Assembly (NCBI RefSeq): GCF_900115345.1
Contig: NZ_FOWC01000020.1
Location: 1 to 64,000, forward strand
Direction: 5' to 3'
DNA from: Amycolatopsis rubida
GTDB taxonomy: Bacteria > Actinomycetota > Actinomycetes > Mycobacteriales > Pseudonocardiaceae
DNA: 64,000 nucleotides
A program made the translations under genes and the position numbers. The first letter of the stretch is position 1; every line of letters begins with the position of its first letter. The notes beneath the pieces are model-generated. The model was not told the DNA's origin, ran no database searches, and saw nothing but the letters and a program-made list of their open reading frames with translations. Below, in pieces: positions 24,464 to 32,604 of this stretch.

Positions 24464-24944
24464 TGTCTCGGCAGGAGGCAGAACCCCCGCAGGCGCGGTG
24501 ACAGGAGCGCCTGAAGTTGTCCCTGGCCGATGGGCGCGGTCTGGTCGGTGTGGGCGTGCGCGAGCAGAGAGTCACGCGGCCCGGGCGTAGCGAGACTGCG
24601 CACCGCAGCTACTGAGAAACCCTCCATGGGACCGGGGAAGCCAACCGCCGGGGAGGAGACGCTGGATCTGCGGGGCTCGCACCTGACCGAGGTCCCGTCA
24701 GGGGAGAGCCGGGGATCGGCGGTCTCGGGAAGCTGGTCTTGAAGGGCGACGTCCTGCGGGCGCTGAACGTCCGCCAGGCCCGCCTCGTCCGGTGGCTGGA
24801 GCGGCTGGGGGAGACGGCGAGCCTCCGGAGGGGGGCGCACGCTCTGCCTGTGCCCGGAGCACCTGGCCTTCTCCCGCGGCCCCGCGTGAGCGGTCTTGCT
24901 CCGTTCGGTGCGACCCCGCGCACACCGGCTGTGCAAACCAGGCG
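24464..24944. other. Gene-free region of unclear content
   Basis: About 480 bases between the tandem repeat and the cobalamin riboswitch. Several frames stay open on both strands, but codon usage lacks the strong third-position GC bias of the neighbours and no domain is recognisable. One minus-strand frame (containing SVAAVRSLATPGPRDSLLAH) reads more like protein than the rest, without a plausible start or ribosome site. I do not call a gene. Confidence 0.4.
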
Positions 24945-24949
24945 ATAGC

Positions 24950-25100
24950 GGACACATCGGGCTCCGGTTCGATTGACTGCGGACCAGCGCCGCCGTACCG
25001 TGCTGCTCGCGCGACGGCTTCCCGAAGCCGGTGGGATTCCGGCACGGTCGCGCCACTGTGTGCCCATCCCGGGCGAGTCAGGTCGAGGAGCCGTCGTCGA
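24950..25100 (+). promoter_or_regulatory. Cobalamin (B12) riboswitch
   Basis: The conserved aptamer core is clear: AAGCCGGTG at 25025-25033, ATTCCGGCACGG at 25036-25047 and the B12 box CGGTCGCGCCACTGTG at 25045-25060, then CGGGCGAGTCAGG. CGACGGCT (25012-25019) can pair with AGCCGTCG (25089-25096) to close the core. It lies 40 bases before cbtB, whose ribosome site follows. By the usual logic, high cobalamin would shut off the cobalt-uptake operon. The upstream boundary is approximate. Confidence 0.88.
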
Positions 25101-25139
25101 GGTCCACCCGCAAGGGACGCGTCATCCCGAAGGAGAGCC

Positions 25140-25349
25140 ATGGCCACCATTCCGGCCGATCGGTCCACCCCGGTCGTCTTGCCCGTGTCGAAAGCCGTGC
25201 TGCTGCTCGGCGCGACCGTCGTCGGCGCGCTCTTGCTGTACTACTTCATCGGCGTCGACCAGGGCGCGGTCTCGATCTTCGGCAGCGACACGCACGTGCA
25301 CGAGTTCGTCCACGACGCGCGGCACTTCCTCGGCTTCCCCTGCCACTGA
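25140..25349 (+). CDS. cbtB: CbtB, cobalt transporter small subunit
   Basis: A 69-residue protein with one membrane helix (VLLLGATVVGALLLYYFIGV, about residues 20-39) and a histidine-rich C-terminus (THVHEFVHDARHFLGFPCH) likely to bind cobalt. These are the defining features of CbtB, partner of CbtA in B12-regulated cobalt uptake. The ATG at 25140 follows GAAGGAGAGCC. It is directly downstream of the cobalamin riboswitch and 25 bases upstream of cbtA, in one operon with cbtA and a FhuF-like gene. Confidence 0.93.
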   Translation: MATIPADRSTPVVLPVSKAVLLLGATVVGALLLYYFIGVDQGAVSIFGSDTHVHEFVHDARHFLGFPCH

Positions 25350-25374
25350 CGCGCGCGGAACGGACAACCGAACA

Positions 25375-26214
25375 ATGCAGAACAAGCTGATTCTGCGCGG
25401 CCTCCTCGCCGGAGCGCTGGGCGGAGTGCTGGCGTTCGTCTTCGCGCGGATCTTCGCCGAGCCGGCGATCCAGGCCGCCATCGACTACGAATCCGGCCGC
25501 GACGAGGCGCAGACGGCGCTCGACAAGGCCGCCGGGCTGCCGGTCGAGCCCGAGGGGCACGAGGTCTTCAGCCGCGCGGTGCAGGGCAACCTCGGCATCG
25601 GGCTCGGGATGGTGCTCTTCGGCGTGGCCATGGGCCTGCTGTTCGCCGTCGTGTACACCGTGCTGCTGGGCCGCGTCGGCCGGATCCGCGCGCGGGTGCT
25701 GGCGGTGCTCGTGGCCGGGGCCGGATTCCTGTCGCTGTACCTCGTGCCGTTCCTGAAGTACCCGGCCAACCCGCCGGCGATCGGGCACGAGGCGACCATC
25801 GGCGCGCGCACCGGGCTGTACCTGACGATGGTCGTCGCGTCGGTGGTTTTCCTGGTCGCGGCCGTCGTCGCGGGCAAGCGGCTCGCGCCGAGACTGGGCA
25901 ACTGGAACGCGACACTCGTGGCGGGCGCCGGGTTCGTGGTGCTGTGCGCGCTGCTGATGGCGCTGCTGCCGTCGCTCGGGTCGCTGGCCTCCAACGTCGC
26001 CGAGTACGGCCCGCAGGCCAGCGAAACCCCGTTGCCGCTCAAGGGTCCCGACGGCCAGATCGTGTACCCGGGGTTCCCTGCCGACACGCTCGCCGGGTTC
26101 CGGCTCTGCTCGGTGCTGGCGCAGGTCATCCTGTGGGGGACCATCGCGCTCGTGTTCGGCCCGCTCGCCGAACGCGTGCTCGACCGCGGGCGCGCGGTTA
26201 CCGTCGAGGCGTGA
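25375..26214 (+). CDS. cbtA: CbtA, cobalt transporter membrane subunit
   Basis: A 279-residue integral membrane protein with about six hydrophobic helices, starting LILRGLLAGALGGVLAFVFA and carrying the CbtA-type EPAIQAAIDYE segment after helix 1 and GHEVFSRAVQGNLGIGLGM before helix 2. CbtA family proteins are inferred from genomic context to import cobalt for cobalamin synthesis. The gene lies in the riboswitch-controlled operon between cbtB and a FhuF-like gene. Its stop overlaps the GTG start of the latter by four bases (GTGA), so the third gene is translationally coupled. It is somewhat longer than the usual ~230-260 residues of the family. Confidence 0.9.
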   Translation: MQNKLILRGLLAGALGGVLAFVFARIFAEPAIQAAIDYESGRDEAQTALDKAAGLPVEPEGHEVFSRAVQGNLGIGLGMVLFGVAMGLLFAVVYTVLLGRVGRIRARVLAVLVAGAGFLSLYLVPFLKYPANPPAIGHEATIGARTGLYLTMVVASVVFLVAAVVAGKRLAPRLGNWNATLVAGAGFVVLCALLMALLPSLGSLASNVAEYGPQASETPLPLKGPDGQIVYPGFPADTLAGFRLCSVLAQVILWGTIALVFGPLAERVLDRGRAVTVEA

Positions 26215-26876
26215 ACCCGCTGACCGGACTGGGCCCGTTCTTCGCTGTCGACACGCATCCGGCCGGGGAACCGGCCGGGCCGTGGCGTCCGTTGTCCGAG
26301 GTCCTCGACGACGGCCCGGTGCTGCGCGAACGCATCGCGCGGAACCGGTCGGTGCTCGGCGGCGATTTCGTGGAACTGCGGGTCGCGGCGTCGATCGCGC
26401 ATCTCGGGCTGGCGGCTCGGATCATCTCGCCCGCGCTCGGTCTCGCGGTCGGTGCGCGAGCGGTGCCGGACTATTCGACGGCGTGGTGGCAGCCGAAGCT
26501 GGGTGGCGCGTTTCCGTTGTCTCTGGCGGAAAAATCGCCGGTCGAGTCCGATGTGGTCAGTGCGTTCGCGGAACGGGTTCTGCGCGGTCCGGTGGCGCGG
26601 TTGGACAAGGCGATGGCGCAGTTCTCGCTGGCGCGGAACGTTCGGCGGGGGAACGTGGCGTCGGCGCTGAACGGGGCGGTGACAGTGTTGCGGTCCGAGC
26701 GTCCAGAGTGGACTGACCGGGTCTCGGGGATTGTCGCCGCGCTGGAGGAATTGCCGGAGCTTTCCGGAACCGCGACTCGGGAGAACGGGCGGTTCCGTCG
26801 TCGCAGCTGCTGTCTTTTCTATCGGGCGGCACCGGATCGCGACGGCCCGAAATGCGGGGATTGCGTGCTCGCCTGA
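26211..26876 (+). CDS. FhuF-like (2Fe-2S) protein in the cobalt operon
   Basis: A 221-residue protein whose C-terminus carries the cysteine pattern of the FhuF ferric-siderophore reductase family: Cys200-Cys201 in RRSCCLFYR, then Cys215 and Cys218 in CGDCVL, predicted to hold a 2Fe-2S cluster. The N-terminal ~190 residues are helical and lack a signal peptide, so it is cytoplasmic. The GTG start overlaps the cbtA stop. Being third in a B12-riboswitch operon is unexpected for a siderophore reductase and suggests a role in reducing a cobalt compound or corrinoid, which is inference. A plain ferric-siderophore reductase that happens to sit here is the alternative. Confidence 0.8.
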   Translation: MNPLTGLGPFFAVDTHPAGEPAGPWRPLSEVLDDGPVLRERIARNRSVLGGDFVELRVAASIAHLGLAARIISPALGLAVGARAVPDYSTAWWQPKLGGAFPLSLAEKSPVESDVVSAFAERVLRGPVARLDKAMAQFSLARNVRRGNVASALNGAVTVLRSERPEWTDRVSGIVAALEELPELSGTATRENGRFRRRSCCLFYRAAPDRDGPKCGDCVLA

Positions 26877-26968
26877 ACTGTGCCCGAATGCCGAAAATCT
26901 CCCCAGTGAACCTGCGATCGAGATCTGCGCGAGGAACAACTGGACAGGGAGAACATCGGGAGGCCGCC

Positions 26969-27169
26969 ATGCGCAGGTATCGCACCCGCTGGACCTACAG
27001 CGCCGGGCTGCTCGTCGCGTGGGGGCTCGTCTTCCTGCTCGCCGGAGTGCTCCGCGGCGGACACGAGGTGCGGGTCGTGCTGCCGGTGTTCGTCGGCTCC
27101 TGCATCGGCTGGGCGAGCACGACGATCGCGCGGTACGTGTACCCGTCGCCGAAGAAGTGGCTGAGCTGA
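26969..27169 (+). CDS. Small two-helix membrane protein
   Basis: A 66-residue protein with two hydrophobic segments (about residues 10-26 and 34-52) and basic ends (MRRYRTR and YPSPKKW), so both termini are predicted inside. GGGAGG lies six bases before the ATG at 26969. I do not recognise a family. It is 92 bases after the FhuF-like gene on the same strand and might be read through from the cobalt operon. Confidence 0.65.
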   Translation: MRRYRTRWTYSAGLLVAWGLVFLLAGVLRGGHEVRVVLPVFVGSCIGWASTTIARYVYPSPKKWLS

Positions 27170-27212
27170 ACCGCGTCCCAGTCGCCGGGACGGTTGCCGC
27201 TGCCAAGCCGTC

Positions 27213-27740
27213 GTGATCCATAGGCTCGGCCCGGTGTTCAACGAGGGGCACCAGCTCGATCACCTGCCGGAGAACCTGCGCCTCCCCGGTGTCGCGCACG
27301 GCGACCGCTGGGCGTGGACCGGCGACGGCGCCCCGCCGTACGAGCAAAGCGTGGCCGGATGGCGCAAGCGCGGACTGTTAACCCCGGGCGTGCGGCGGCC
27401 GCTATTGGCGTTCTTCACGCCGGTCCTCGGGTATGTCGCGCCGCGATCCGGCTGTCCCGGCCGAATCGCGGACTGCACGTCACGGTCACCGAGCTGGCCG
27501 AACCGCACAGCGGCGAGGCGCACGCGCAGTTCGCGTGGCAGGACCGGACCCGGATTCCCGACCTGCCGACCTGCCGACCTGCCCGGGCGTCGCCGGTGCC
27601 TGGACCCGACGTTGGACATCGGCTCCGGAGCGGGCCGCACGCCGGGTTCGCTGCTGTACCTGGACGAGGACCCGGTCGAGGTGAGCCGCGCGATCGCCGA
27701 GCGGGTCTTGCCGTCGATCGTCCCGTGGCGGGACTGGTGA
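27213..27740 (+). pseudogene. Frameshifted gene of unknown function
   Basis: The frame from GTG 27213 begins plausibly (IHRLGPVFNEGHQLDHLPEN, then GDRWAWTGDGAPPYEQSVAG). Near 27380-27390 the protein-like sequence moves to another frame (AAAAIGVLHAGPRVCRAAIR, then LHVTVTELAEPHSGEAHAQF), and near 27590 it returns to a frame ending GSLLYLDEDPVEVSRAIAER and stopping at 27740. Two shifts within one short gene make real decay likely. The rebuilt product would be about 175 residues and matches no family I know. The stop overlaps the next GTG start (GTGA). Confidence 0.6.
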
Positions 27741-28195
27741 TCCCCGTGGCGGAGTGGGCCGCGCTGCACGATCTCGTGCACCGTTACACAGCCCGCGTCG
27801 ACGAGCGGGATTTCGCGGGTGTCGCCCAGTTGTTCGGCGGCGACGGGGTGCTCGTGCTGCCGGATCCGCCGCACGACTTCGGCCCGGTCCGGGAACATCC
27901 CAGTCCCGAAGGCGTAGCGGCCGCGTTATCGGTGCTGGATGACGTGCCGCTGACCGCACACGGCATCACCGGCGTTGTCTTCGACCCCGGCGGCAATCCC
28001 GCCGCGCGAGGACGGATCACCTGCGTCGCCCACCACGTCGGCCCGCGCGACGGCCGATTCGCCGACGCGGTGTGGCACCGGCACTACCTCGACCGCTACG
28101 CGAAGACCGGCGGAGGATGGCGGTTCGCGCGCCGCGAGGCGCACCTCGATCTGCTCGACACCCGGGAGGTCCGCGCGACCCGCCTCGGCCGGTGA
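27737..28195 (+). CDS. SnoaL-like (NTF2-fold) protein
   Basis: A 152-residue protein with the SnoaL_4 pattern: LHDLVHRYTARVDERDFAGV AQLF near the N-terminus, then a central GRITCVAHHVG strand and HRHYLDRYAKTGGGWRFARR EAHLD toward the end. Such cone-shaped folds act as small dehydratases, isomerases or binding proteins, so no reaction can be assigned. GTG 27737 overlaps the upstream broken gene's stop, implying a former two-gene operon; GTG 27746 is an alternative start. Confidence 0.8.
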   Translation: MIPVAEWAALHDLVHRYTARVDERDFAGVAQLFGGDGVLVLPDPPHDFGPVREHPSPEGVAAALSVLDDVPLTAHGITGVVFDPGGNPAARGRITCVAHHVGPRDGRFADAVWHRHYLDRYAKTGGGWRFARREAHLDLLDTREVRATRLGR

Positions 28196-28279
28196 CCTGC
28201 GCCGAGTCACCCGAACGGGCGGACCCGCCGGGGGCGGCGGCGTGACGGGTTTGCCCGGAAACTGCGTAAGGTCGAAGCC

Positions 28280-30655
28280 ATGTCAGGGGACGACGGCCTG
28301 CTCACGCAGGACAGCACGCGCGGGCTCACCGCGGCCGAGGTGGCCGAGCGGGTCGCCGCGGGACGGACCAACGACGTGCCCTCGCGCACGAGCCGCAGCG
28401 CGTGGGAGATCGTCCGGTCGAATGTCTTCACCCGGATCAACGCGATCTTCGCGGTGCTCGCGGTCATCATCTTCTCCACCGGCTACCTGCTGGACGGGCT
28501 GTTCGCCGGGGTGATCGTGGCGAACAGCGTCGTCGGCATCGTGCAGGAGCTGCGCGCCAAGCGAACGCTGGACCGGCTCGCGATCGTCGGCCAGGTGCGC
28601 CCGCGCGTCCGCCGCGACGGGGTCAGCAGCGAGCTGGCCCCGGAGGAGGTCGTGGCCGACGACGTGATCGAGGTCGGCGCGGGCGATCAGGTGGTGGTCG
28701 ACGGCGAGGTGCTGGCGGCGGACGCGCTCGAGGTCGACGAATCGCTGCTCACCGGCGAGTCGGATCCGGTGGTGAAGCGCGCGGGCGACCCGATCATGTC
28801 CGGCAGTTTCGTGGTGGCCGGGAACGGCGCGTACCGGGCGACGAAGGTGGGCTCGGAGGCGTACGCGGCGAAGCTGGCCGAGGAGGCGGGCCGGTTCACG
28901 CTGGTCGATTCGGAGCTGCGGAACGGGATCAACAAGATCCTGAAGGTCATCACCTATCTGCTGGTCCCGGCGGGCGCGCTGTCGATCTACAACCAGCTTT
29001 CCGGTTCGCAGCGGCTGCCCGACGCGCTGCGCGGGATGGTCGCGGCGCTCGTCCCGATGGTCCCGGAGGGCCTGATCCTGCTGACGTCGGTCGCGTTCGC
29101 GGTCGGCGTGATCCGGCTGGGGCGGCGGCAGTGCCTGGTCAACGAGCTGCCCGCGATCGAGGGCCTGGCCCGGGTGGACGTCGTCTGCGCGGACAAGACC
29201 GGCACGCTCACCGAGAACACGATGCGGCTGTCCGAGCTGCGGCGGCTGCACGAAGCGGGCGAGGCGCCGGAGACGGTGCTGGCCGCGCTCGCCGCCGCCG
29301 ACCCGCGGCCGAACGCCAGCCTGGTCGCGATCGCCGAGGGCTGCCCGGCCGCGCCGGACTGGAGGCCGACCGCCGTGGTGCCGTTCTCCTCGGCCCGGAA
29401 GTGGAGCGGCGCGGCGTTCGGTGAGCACGGCGACTGGGTGCTCGGCGCGCCGGACGTGTTGCTGCCCGCCGAATCGGAGGAACGCGCGGAAGCGGAACGG
29501 ATCGGCGCGCAGGGCCTGCGGGTGCTGCTGCTCGGCCGGGCCGCGAACGCGGTCGACGCGCCGGACGGGCCGGGCAGGGTCACGCCGGTGGCGCTGGCCG
29601 TGCTGGAGCAGAAGATCCGCGGCGACGCGCGCGAAACGCTGGACTACTTCGCCGCCCAAGGCGTCGCGGTGAAACTGATTTCGGGCGACAACGCGGTGTC
29701 GGTCGGCGGCGTGGCCCGCGCGCTGGACCTGCCCGGCGGCGAAGCCCCGGTCGACGCGCGGACCCTGTCCGAAGATCCCGGGGAGTTGGCTTCGCAGCTT
29801 GAAGGGACCGCGGTGTTCGGCCGGGCGACTCCGGCGCAGAAGCGGGCGATGGTCGCCGCGTTGCAGGCTCGTGGGCATACCGTCGCGATGACCGGCGACG
29901 GGGTCAACGACGTGCTCGCGCTGAAGGACGCCGACGTCGGCGTCGCGATGGGCGCGGGCAGCCCGGCGACCCGTTCGGTCGCGCAGATCGTGTTGCTGGA
30001 CAACGCTTTCGCGACCCTGCCGCAGGTCGTCGGCGAGGGCCGCCGGGTGATCGGCAACATCGAACGCGTCGCGAACCTGTTCCTCACCAAGACCGTGTAC
30101 TCGGTGCTGCTGGCGCTGATCGTCGGCGTGCCCGGGCTGATCGGCCTGGACGCGATGCCGTATCCGTTCCTGCCCCGGCATGTCACGATCGTCGGCTGGT
30201 TCACCATCGGCCTGCCCGCGTTCGTGTTGTCGCTGGCCCCTAACAACGACCGCGCGCGCCCCGGATTCGTCGGCCGGGTGCTGCGGATGGCGGTTCCGGC
30301 CGGGGTGGTGATCGGGGCCGCGTCGTTCGTGTCGTACATCCTGGTCCACCCGGGCCACGCGACCACCGGCACCGCGCAGGTGCAGGCGAGTACTACGGCG
30401 TTGATGACGTTGATGGCGCTGGCGTTGTGGGTGCTGGCAGTGGTCGCGCGGCCGTATACGTGGTGGAAGGCGGCGCTGGTCGCGACGATGGCGGTGGTGT
30501 CGGCGCTGATGTTCCTGCTGCCGTGGACGCGGGAGATCTTCCAGCTGGACCCGAGCAACACGGGGTACACGCTGATCGCGGTGATCTGCGCGGCGGCGGG
30601 AGTGGTGCTGATCGAGATCGGCCGCTGGATCGGAACCCGGATCGGCACTCGCTGA
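28280..30655 (+). CDS. ctpE: CtpE-type P-type ATPase (putative Ca2+ transporter)
   Basis: A 791-residue cation-pumping ATPase close in length and motif to mycobacterial CtpE, linked to calcium uptake. The actuator motif is LLTGES (about 157-162), the membrane metal-site motif is MVPEGLILLTS (about 260), the phosphorylated Asp305 lies in ADKTGTLTEN, and the hinge is MTGDGVND (about 537-544). There are about ten membrane helices: two pairs before the catalytic loop and six at the C-terminus. No N-terminal heavy-metal-binding domain or CPC motif is present, which argues against a copper or zinc pump. The gene is monocistronic and ends at repeat copy 5. Confidence 0.88.
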   Translation: MSGDDGLLTQDSTRGLTAAEVAERVAAGRTNDVPSRTSRSAWEIVRSNVFTRINAIFAVLAVIIFSTGYLLDGLFAGVIVANSVVGIVQELRAKRTLDRLAIVGQVRPRVRRDGVSSELAPEEVVADDVIEVGAGDQVVVDGEVLAADALEVDESLLTGESDPVVKRAGDPIMSGSFVVAGNGAYRATKVGSEAYAAKLAEEAGRFTLVDSELRNGINKILKVITYLLVPAGALSIYNQLSGSQRLPDALRGMVAALVPMVPEGLILLTSVAFAVGVIRLGRRQCLVNELPAIEGLARVDVVCADKTGTLTENTMRLSELRRLHEAGEAPETVLAALAAADPRPNASLVAIAEGCPAAPDWRPTAVVPFSSARKWSGAAFGEHGDWVLGAPDVLLPAESEERAEAERIGAQGLRVLLLGRAANAVDAPDGPGRVTPVALAVLEQKIRGDARETLDYFAAQGVAVKLISGDNAVSVGGVARALDLPGGEAPVDARTLSEDPGELASQLEGTAVFGRATPAQKRAMVAALQARGHTVAMTGDGVNDVLALKDADVGVAMGAGSPATRSVAQIVLLDNAFATLPQVVGEGRRVIGNIERVANLFLTKTVYSVLLALIVGVPGLIGLDAMPYPFLPRHVTIVGWFTIGLPAFVLSLAPNNDRARPGFVGRVLRMAVPAGVVIGAASFVSYILVHPGHATTGTAQVQASTTALMTLMALALWVLAVVARPYTWWKAALVATMAVVSALMFLLPWTREIFQLDPSNTGYTLIAVICAAAGVVLIEIGRWIGTRIGTR

Positions 30656-30656
30656 A

Positions 30657-30703
30657 GGTCCGTGCGGGGAACCCGGAGGGAATCAGAGTCCCCCGCACGG
30701 ACC
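30657..30703. repeat. Palindromic repeat family A, copy 5 (partly deleted)
   Basis: GGTCCGTGCGGGG pairs with CCCCGCACGGACC, while the middle AACCCGGAGGGAATCAGAGTC has lost its right inner half. The outer stem is still perfect. It sits two bases after the ctpE stop and seven bases from the opposite-strand gene end, that is, between convergent genes. Confidence 0.85.
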
Positions 30704-30709
30704 GAGGGG

Positions 30710-31273
30710 TCAGCTGAACGAGACGGGGATGAACACGTCGAAGGACCGGTCGGCGGACCCGAGGTGGTCGCGCCGGCTGACGACGGCGCAGGTCACGGTC
30801 GCGCAGTCGAGATTGGTGCTGGCCTGCTTGACCCGGATCCGCGCGCTGAAGCCGCCGCTGGAGTCGATCGGGGTCGAGGCGCTGCCGCCGACCGGGCTGT
30901 TCGTCACCCAGGCCGAGGGGCCGACCCCGGTGCTGCCCTGGCCGTCGCCGCCGGCGCACGGGCTCGGGACCTGGCCGTAGCTGTAGTCGTCGGGGACCTG
31001 GCACAGCGCGAGGTAGTAGCCCTTCGCCGGGTCGTAGCCGGAACCGGTGACGGTGATCGTTTCCCCGGCCGCAGCGAGGCCGGTGGCGTTGGACGCGGTG
31101 AGCGTGTGCCCGTTGTGGGTCGCGGTGCCGGAAGCGGCCGACGCGGCTCCCGCGGCGCCGAGCAGCAGGCCGACGACCGCGGCCGGCACCAGGCCGAGCA
31201 CGGCGCGTCTCTGCCGCTTGCGGCGGATCTGGGCGGCGGCTGAGCGGTCTGCGGGGGAGATGTGCTGAGACAT
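30710..31273 (-). CDS. Secreted neocarzinostatin-like domain protein (heme cluster)
   Basis: A 187-residue exported protein. A basic start (RRKRQRRAVLG) and hydrophobic core to about residue 46 (AASA) form a Sec signal peptide. The mature part resembles the neocarzinostatin apoprotein fold: TASNATGLAAAGETITVTGS, GYDPAKGYYLALC, DSSGGFSARI and the disulfide-type LDCATVTCAVVSRRDH, then FDVFIPVSF. Related domains occur in the proteins at 34519 and probably 35620. AAGGAG lies nine bases before ATG 31273. It diverges from hmuTUV across an iron box, so it is probably iron-repressed and may bind heme or a heme protein. There is no enediyne gene cluster nearby. Confidence 0.75.
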   Translation of the reverse strand: MSQHISPADRSAAAQIRRKRQRRAVLGLVPAAVVGLLLGAAGAASAASGTATHNGHTLTASNATGLAAAGETITVTGSGYDPAKGYYLALCQVPDDYSYGQVPSPCAGGDGQGSTGVGPSAWVTNSPVGGSASTPIDSSGGFSARIRVKQASTNLDCATVTCAVVSRRDHLGSADRSFDVFIPVSFS

Positions 31274-31410
31274 CGGGGAAGCGCTCCTTAGTTCCGTGGA
31301 ATACCGAGACCGCTGTCGGGTGGGGAGAAATCCGTTCGGGGGACACGAGAAGCGCCGAGGAACACGCTCCGAAATGAGGAACACCGGCAGCTTACCCAAA
31401 ACTCACTCGA

Positions 31411-31429
31411 TATGGTAAGCCTAACCTAA
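31411..31429. promoter_or_regulatory. DtxR/IdeR iron box before hmuT and the divergent gene
   Basis: Read on the minus strand, TTAGGTTAGGCTTACCATA matches 16 of 19 positions of the IdeR consensus TTAGGTTAGGCTAACCTAA. It lies between the divergent starts at 31273 and 31489, placed to repress both under iron-replete conditions. It is one of the few AT-rich stretches in the area. Confidence 0.85.
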
Positions 31430-31488
31430 CAACTTGAAGTGAGGGTCGCCTCAGTCGCGCGGCCGGCTTGCCGAAGGGGAGGGGCGCG

Positions 31489-32604
31489 GTGCGCTGGAGT
31501 CGAGTCGTCCGGTCCGGGAGATGGGCCGCGGGGGTGTGCGCGGCACTCGTCGTGACCGCTTGCGGCGGGCAGGGGGCGGCACCGCCGCAAGTCCCCGCGG
31601 CGGTGCCGGGCCAAACGCCGTTGGCACAGGTGAAACCGCTTGCCGACCCCCGCGGCTACACCGGCCCGACCACCGCCGTCGTGGCACAGCCGGACATCCA
31701 GCCGGTGGCGCCGGAACCGAAGCCCGCGCTTCCGGTGACAGTCACGGATTTCCAGGGAACGAAGGTGACGGTCTCCGACGCGAGCCGGATCCTGGCGTTC
31801 GACATGTCCGGCACGCTCGCCGCGACGGTGTTCGGCCTCGGGCTCGGCGACCGGGTGATCGGCCGGGACGTGTCCACCGGCTTCCCCGGTTCGGAAAAGC
31901 TCCCGGTGATCACCGCGAACGGCCACCAGCTCAACGGCGAAGCGATCATGGCGCTGAAACCGACCGTGGTGCTCACCGACACGTCGATCGGCCCGTGGAA
32001 CGTGGTGCTGCAACTGCGCGACGCGCACGTGCCGGTCGTCGTGGTGGACTCGAAGCGCTCGATGGACAACACCCGCGAGCTGGTCGGCAGCGTCGCCGCC
32101 GCGCTCGGCGTCCCCGCGGCGGGGAAACAGCTGGCCGACCGCATCGACGGCCAGATCGCGCGGAAGAAAGCCGAAATCGCGCACCTGGTCCCCGCGGATC
32201 CGGCGAAGCGGCCGCGCGTGGCGTTCCTCTACGTCCGCGGGCAGGCGGGCGTCTACTACATGTTCGGCAAGGGCAGCGGCGTCGAGTCGATCCTTTCCGC
32301 GCTCGGCGTCGTGGACGTGGCGGCCGAGGCGGGCATCGACGGCATGCGGCCGATCAACCCGGAGGCGCTGAGCCGGGCGCGGCCGGATCTCGTGCTGATG
32401 ATGACGAAGGGCCTGGAGTCGGTCGGCGGCGTCGACGGCGCGCTGGCGATTCCCGGCCTCGCGCAGACCCCGGCCGCGAAGAAGCGCCGGTTCGTCGACC
32501 TGAGCGACTACCAGATCCTCAGTTTCGGCCCGTTGACCGCGTCCGTGCTCGACGCGCTGGCCCGTGCGGTCTACGCGCCGGATTCGGTCAAGGCGGCGAA
32601 ATGA
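31489..32604 (+). CDS. hmuT: HmuT, hemin ABC transporter substrate-binding lipoprotein
   Basis: A 371-residue lipoprotein. The signal ends in LVVTAC with Cys25 as lipidation site. A proline-rich linker (residues 26-75) leads to a class III binding-protein fold with VTDFQGTKVTVSDASRILAF, LGDRVIGRDVSTGF and ALKPTVVLTDTSIGP. This is the HmuT/ChuT group that captures heme outside the membrane and hands it to HmuU. GTG 31489 is chosen because GGGGAGG lies six bases before it; TTG 31468 is an in-frame alternative. Stop and next start overlap (ATGA). An iron box lies 60 bases upstream. Confidence 0.92.
   Translation: MRWSRVVRSGRWAAGVCAALVVTACGGQGAAPPQVPAAVPGQTPLAQVKPLADPRGYTGPTTAVVAQPDIQPVAPEPKPALPVTVTDFQGTKVTVSDASRILAFDMSGTLAATVFGLGLGDRVIGRDVSTGFPGSEKLPVITANGHQLNGEAIMALKPTVVLTDTSIGPWNVVLQLRDAHVPVVVVDSKRSMDNTRELVGSVAAALGVPAAGKQLADRIDGQIARKKAEIAHLVPADPAKRPRVAFLYVRGQAGVYYMFGKGSGVESILSALGVVDVAAEAGIDGMRPINPEALSRARPDLVLMMTKGLESVGGVDGALAIPGLAQTPAAKKRRFVDLSDYQILSFGPLTASVLDALARAVYAPDSVKAAK

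Noticed and set aside
24370..25056. Long open frame on the minus strand through the tandem repeats and the riboswitch
   Set aside because: It crosses the 17-bp array and the cobalamin aptamer, lacks a ribosome site and its codon use is unlike its neighbours.
30710..31273. Enediyne chromoprotein (neocarzinostatin) resistance gene
   Set aside because: The fold pattern fits, but no enediyne polyketide genes are nearby and the iron box ties it to heme uptake.
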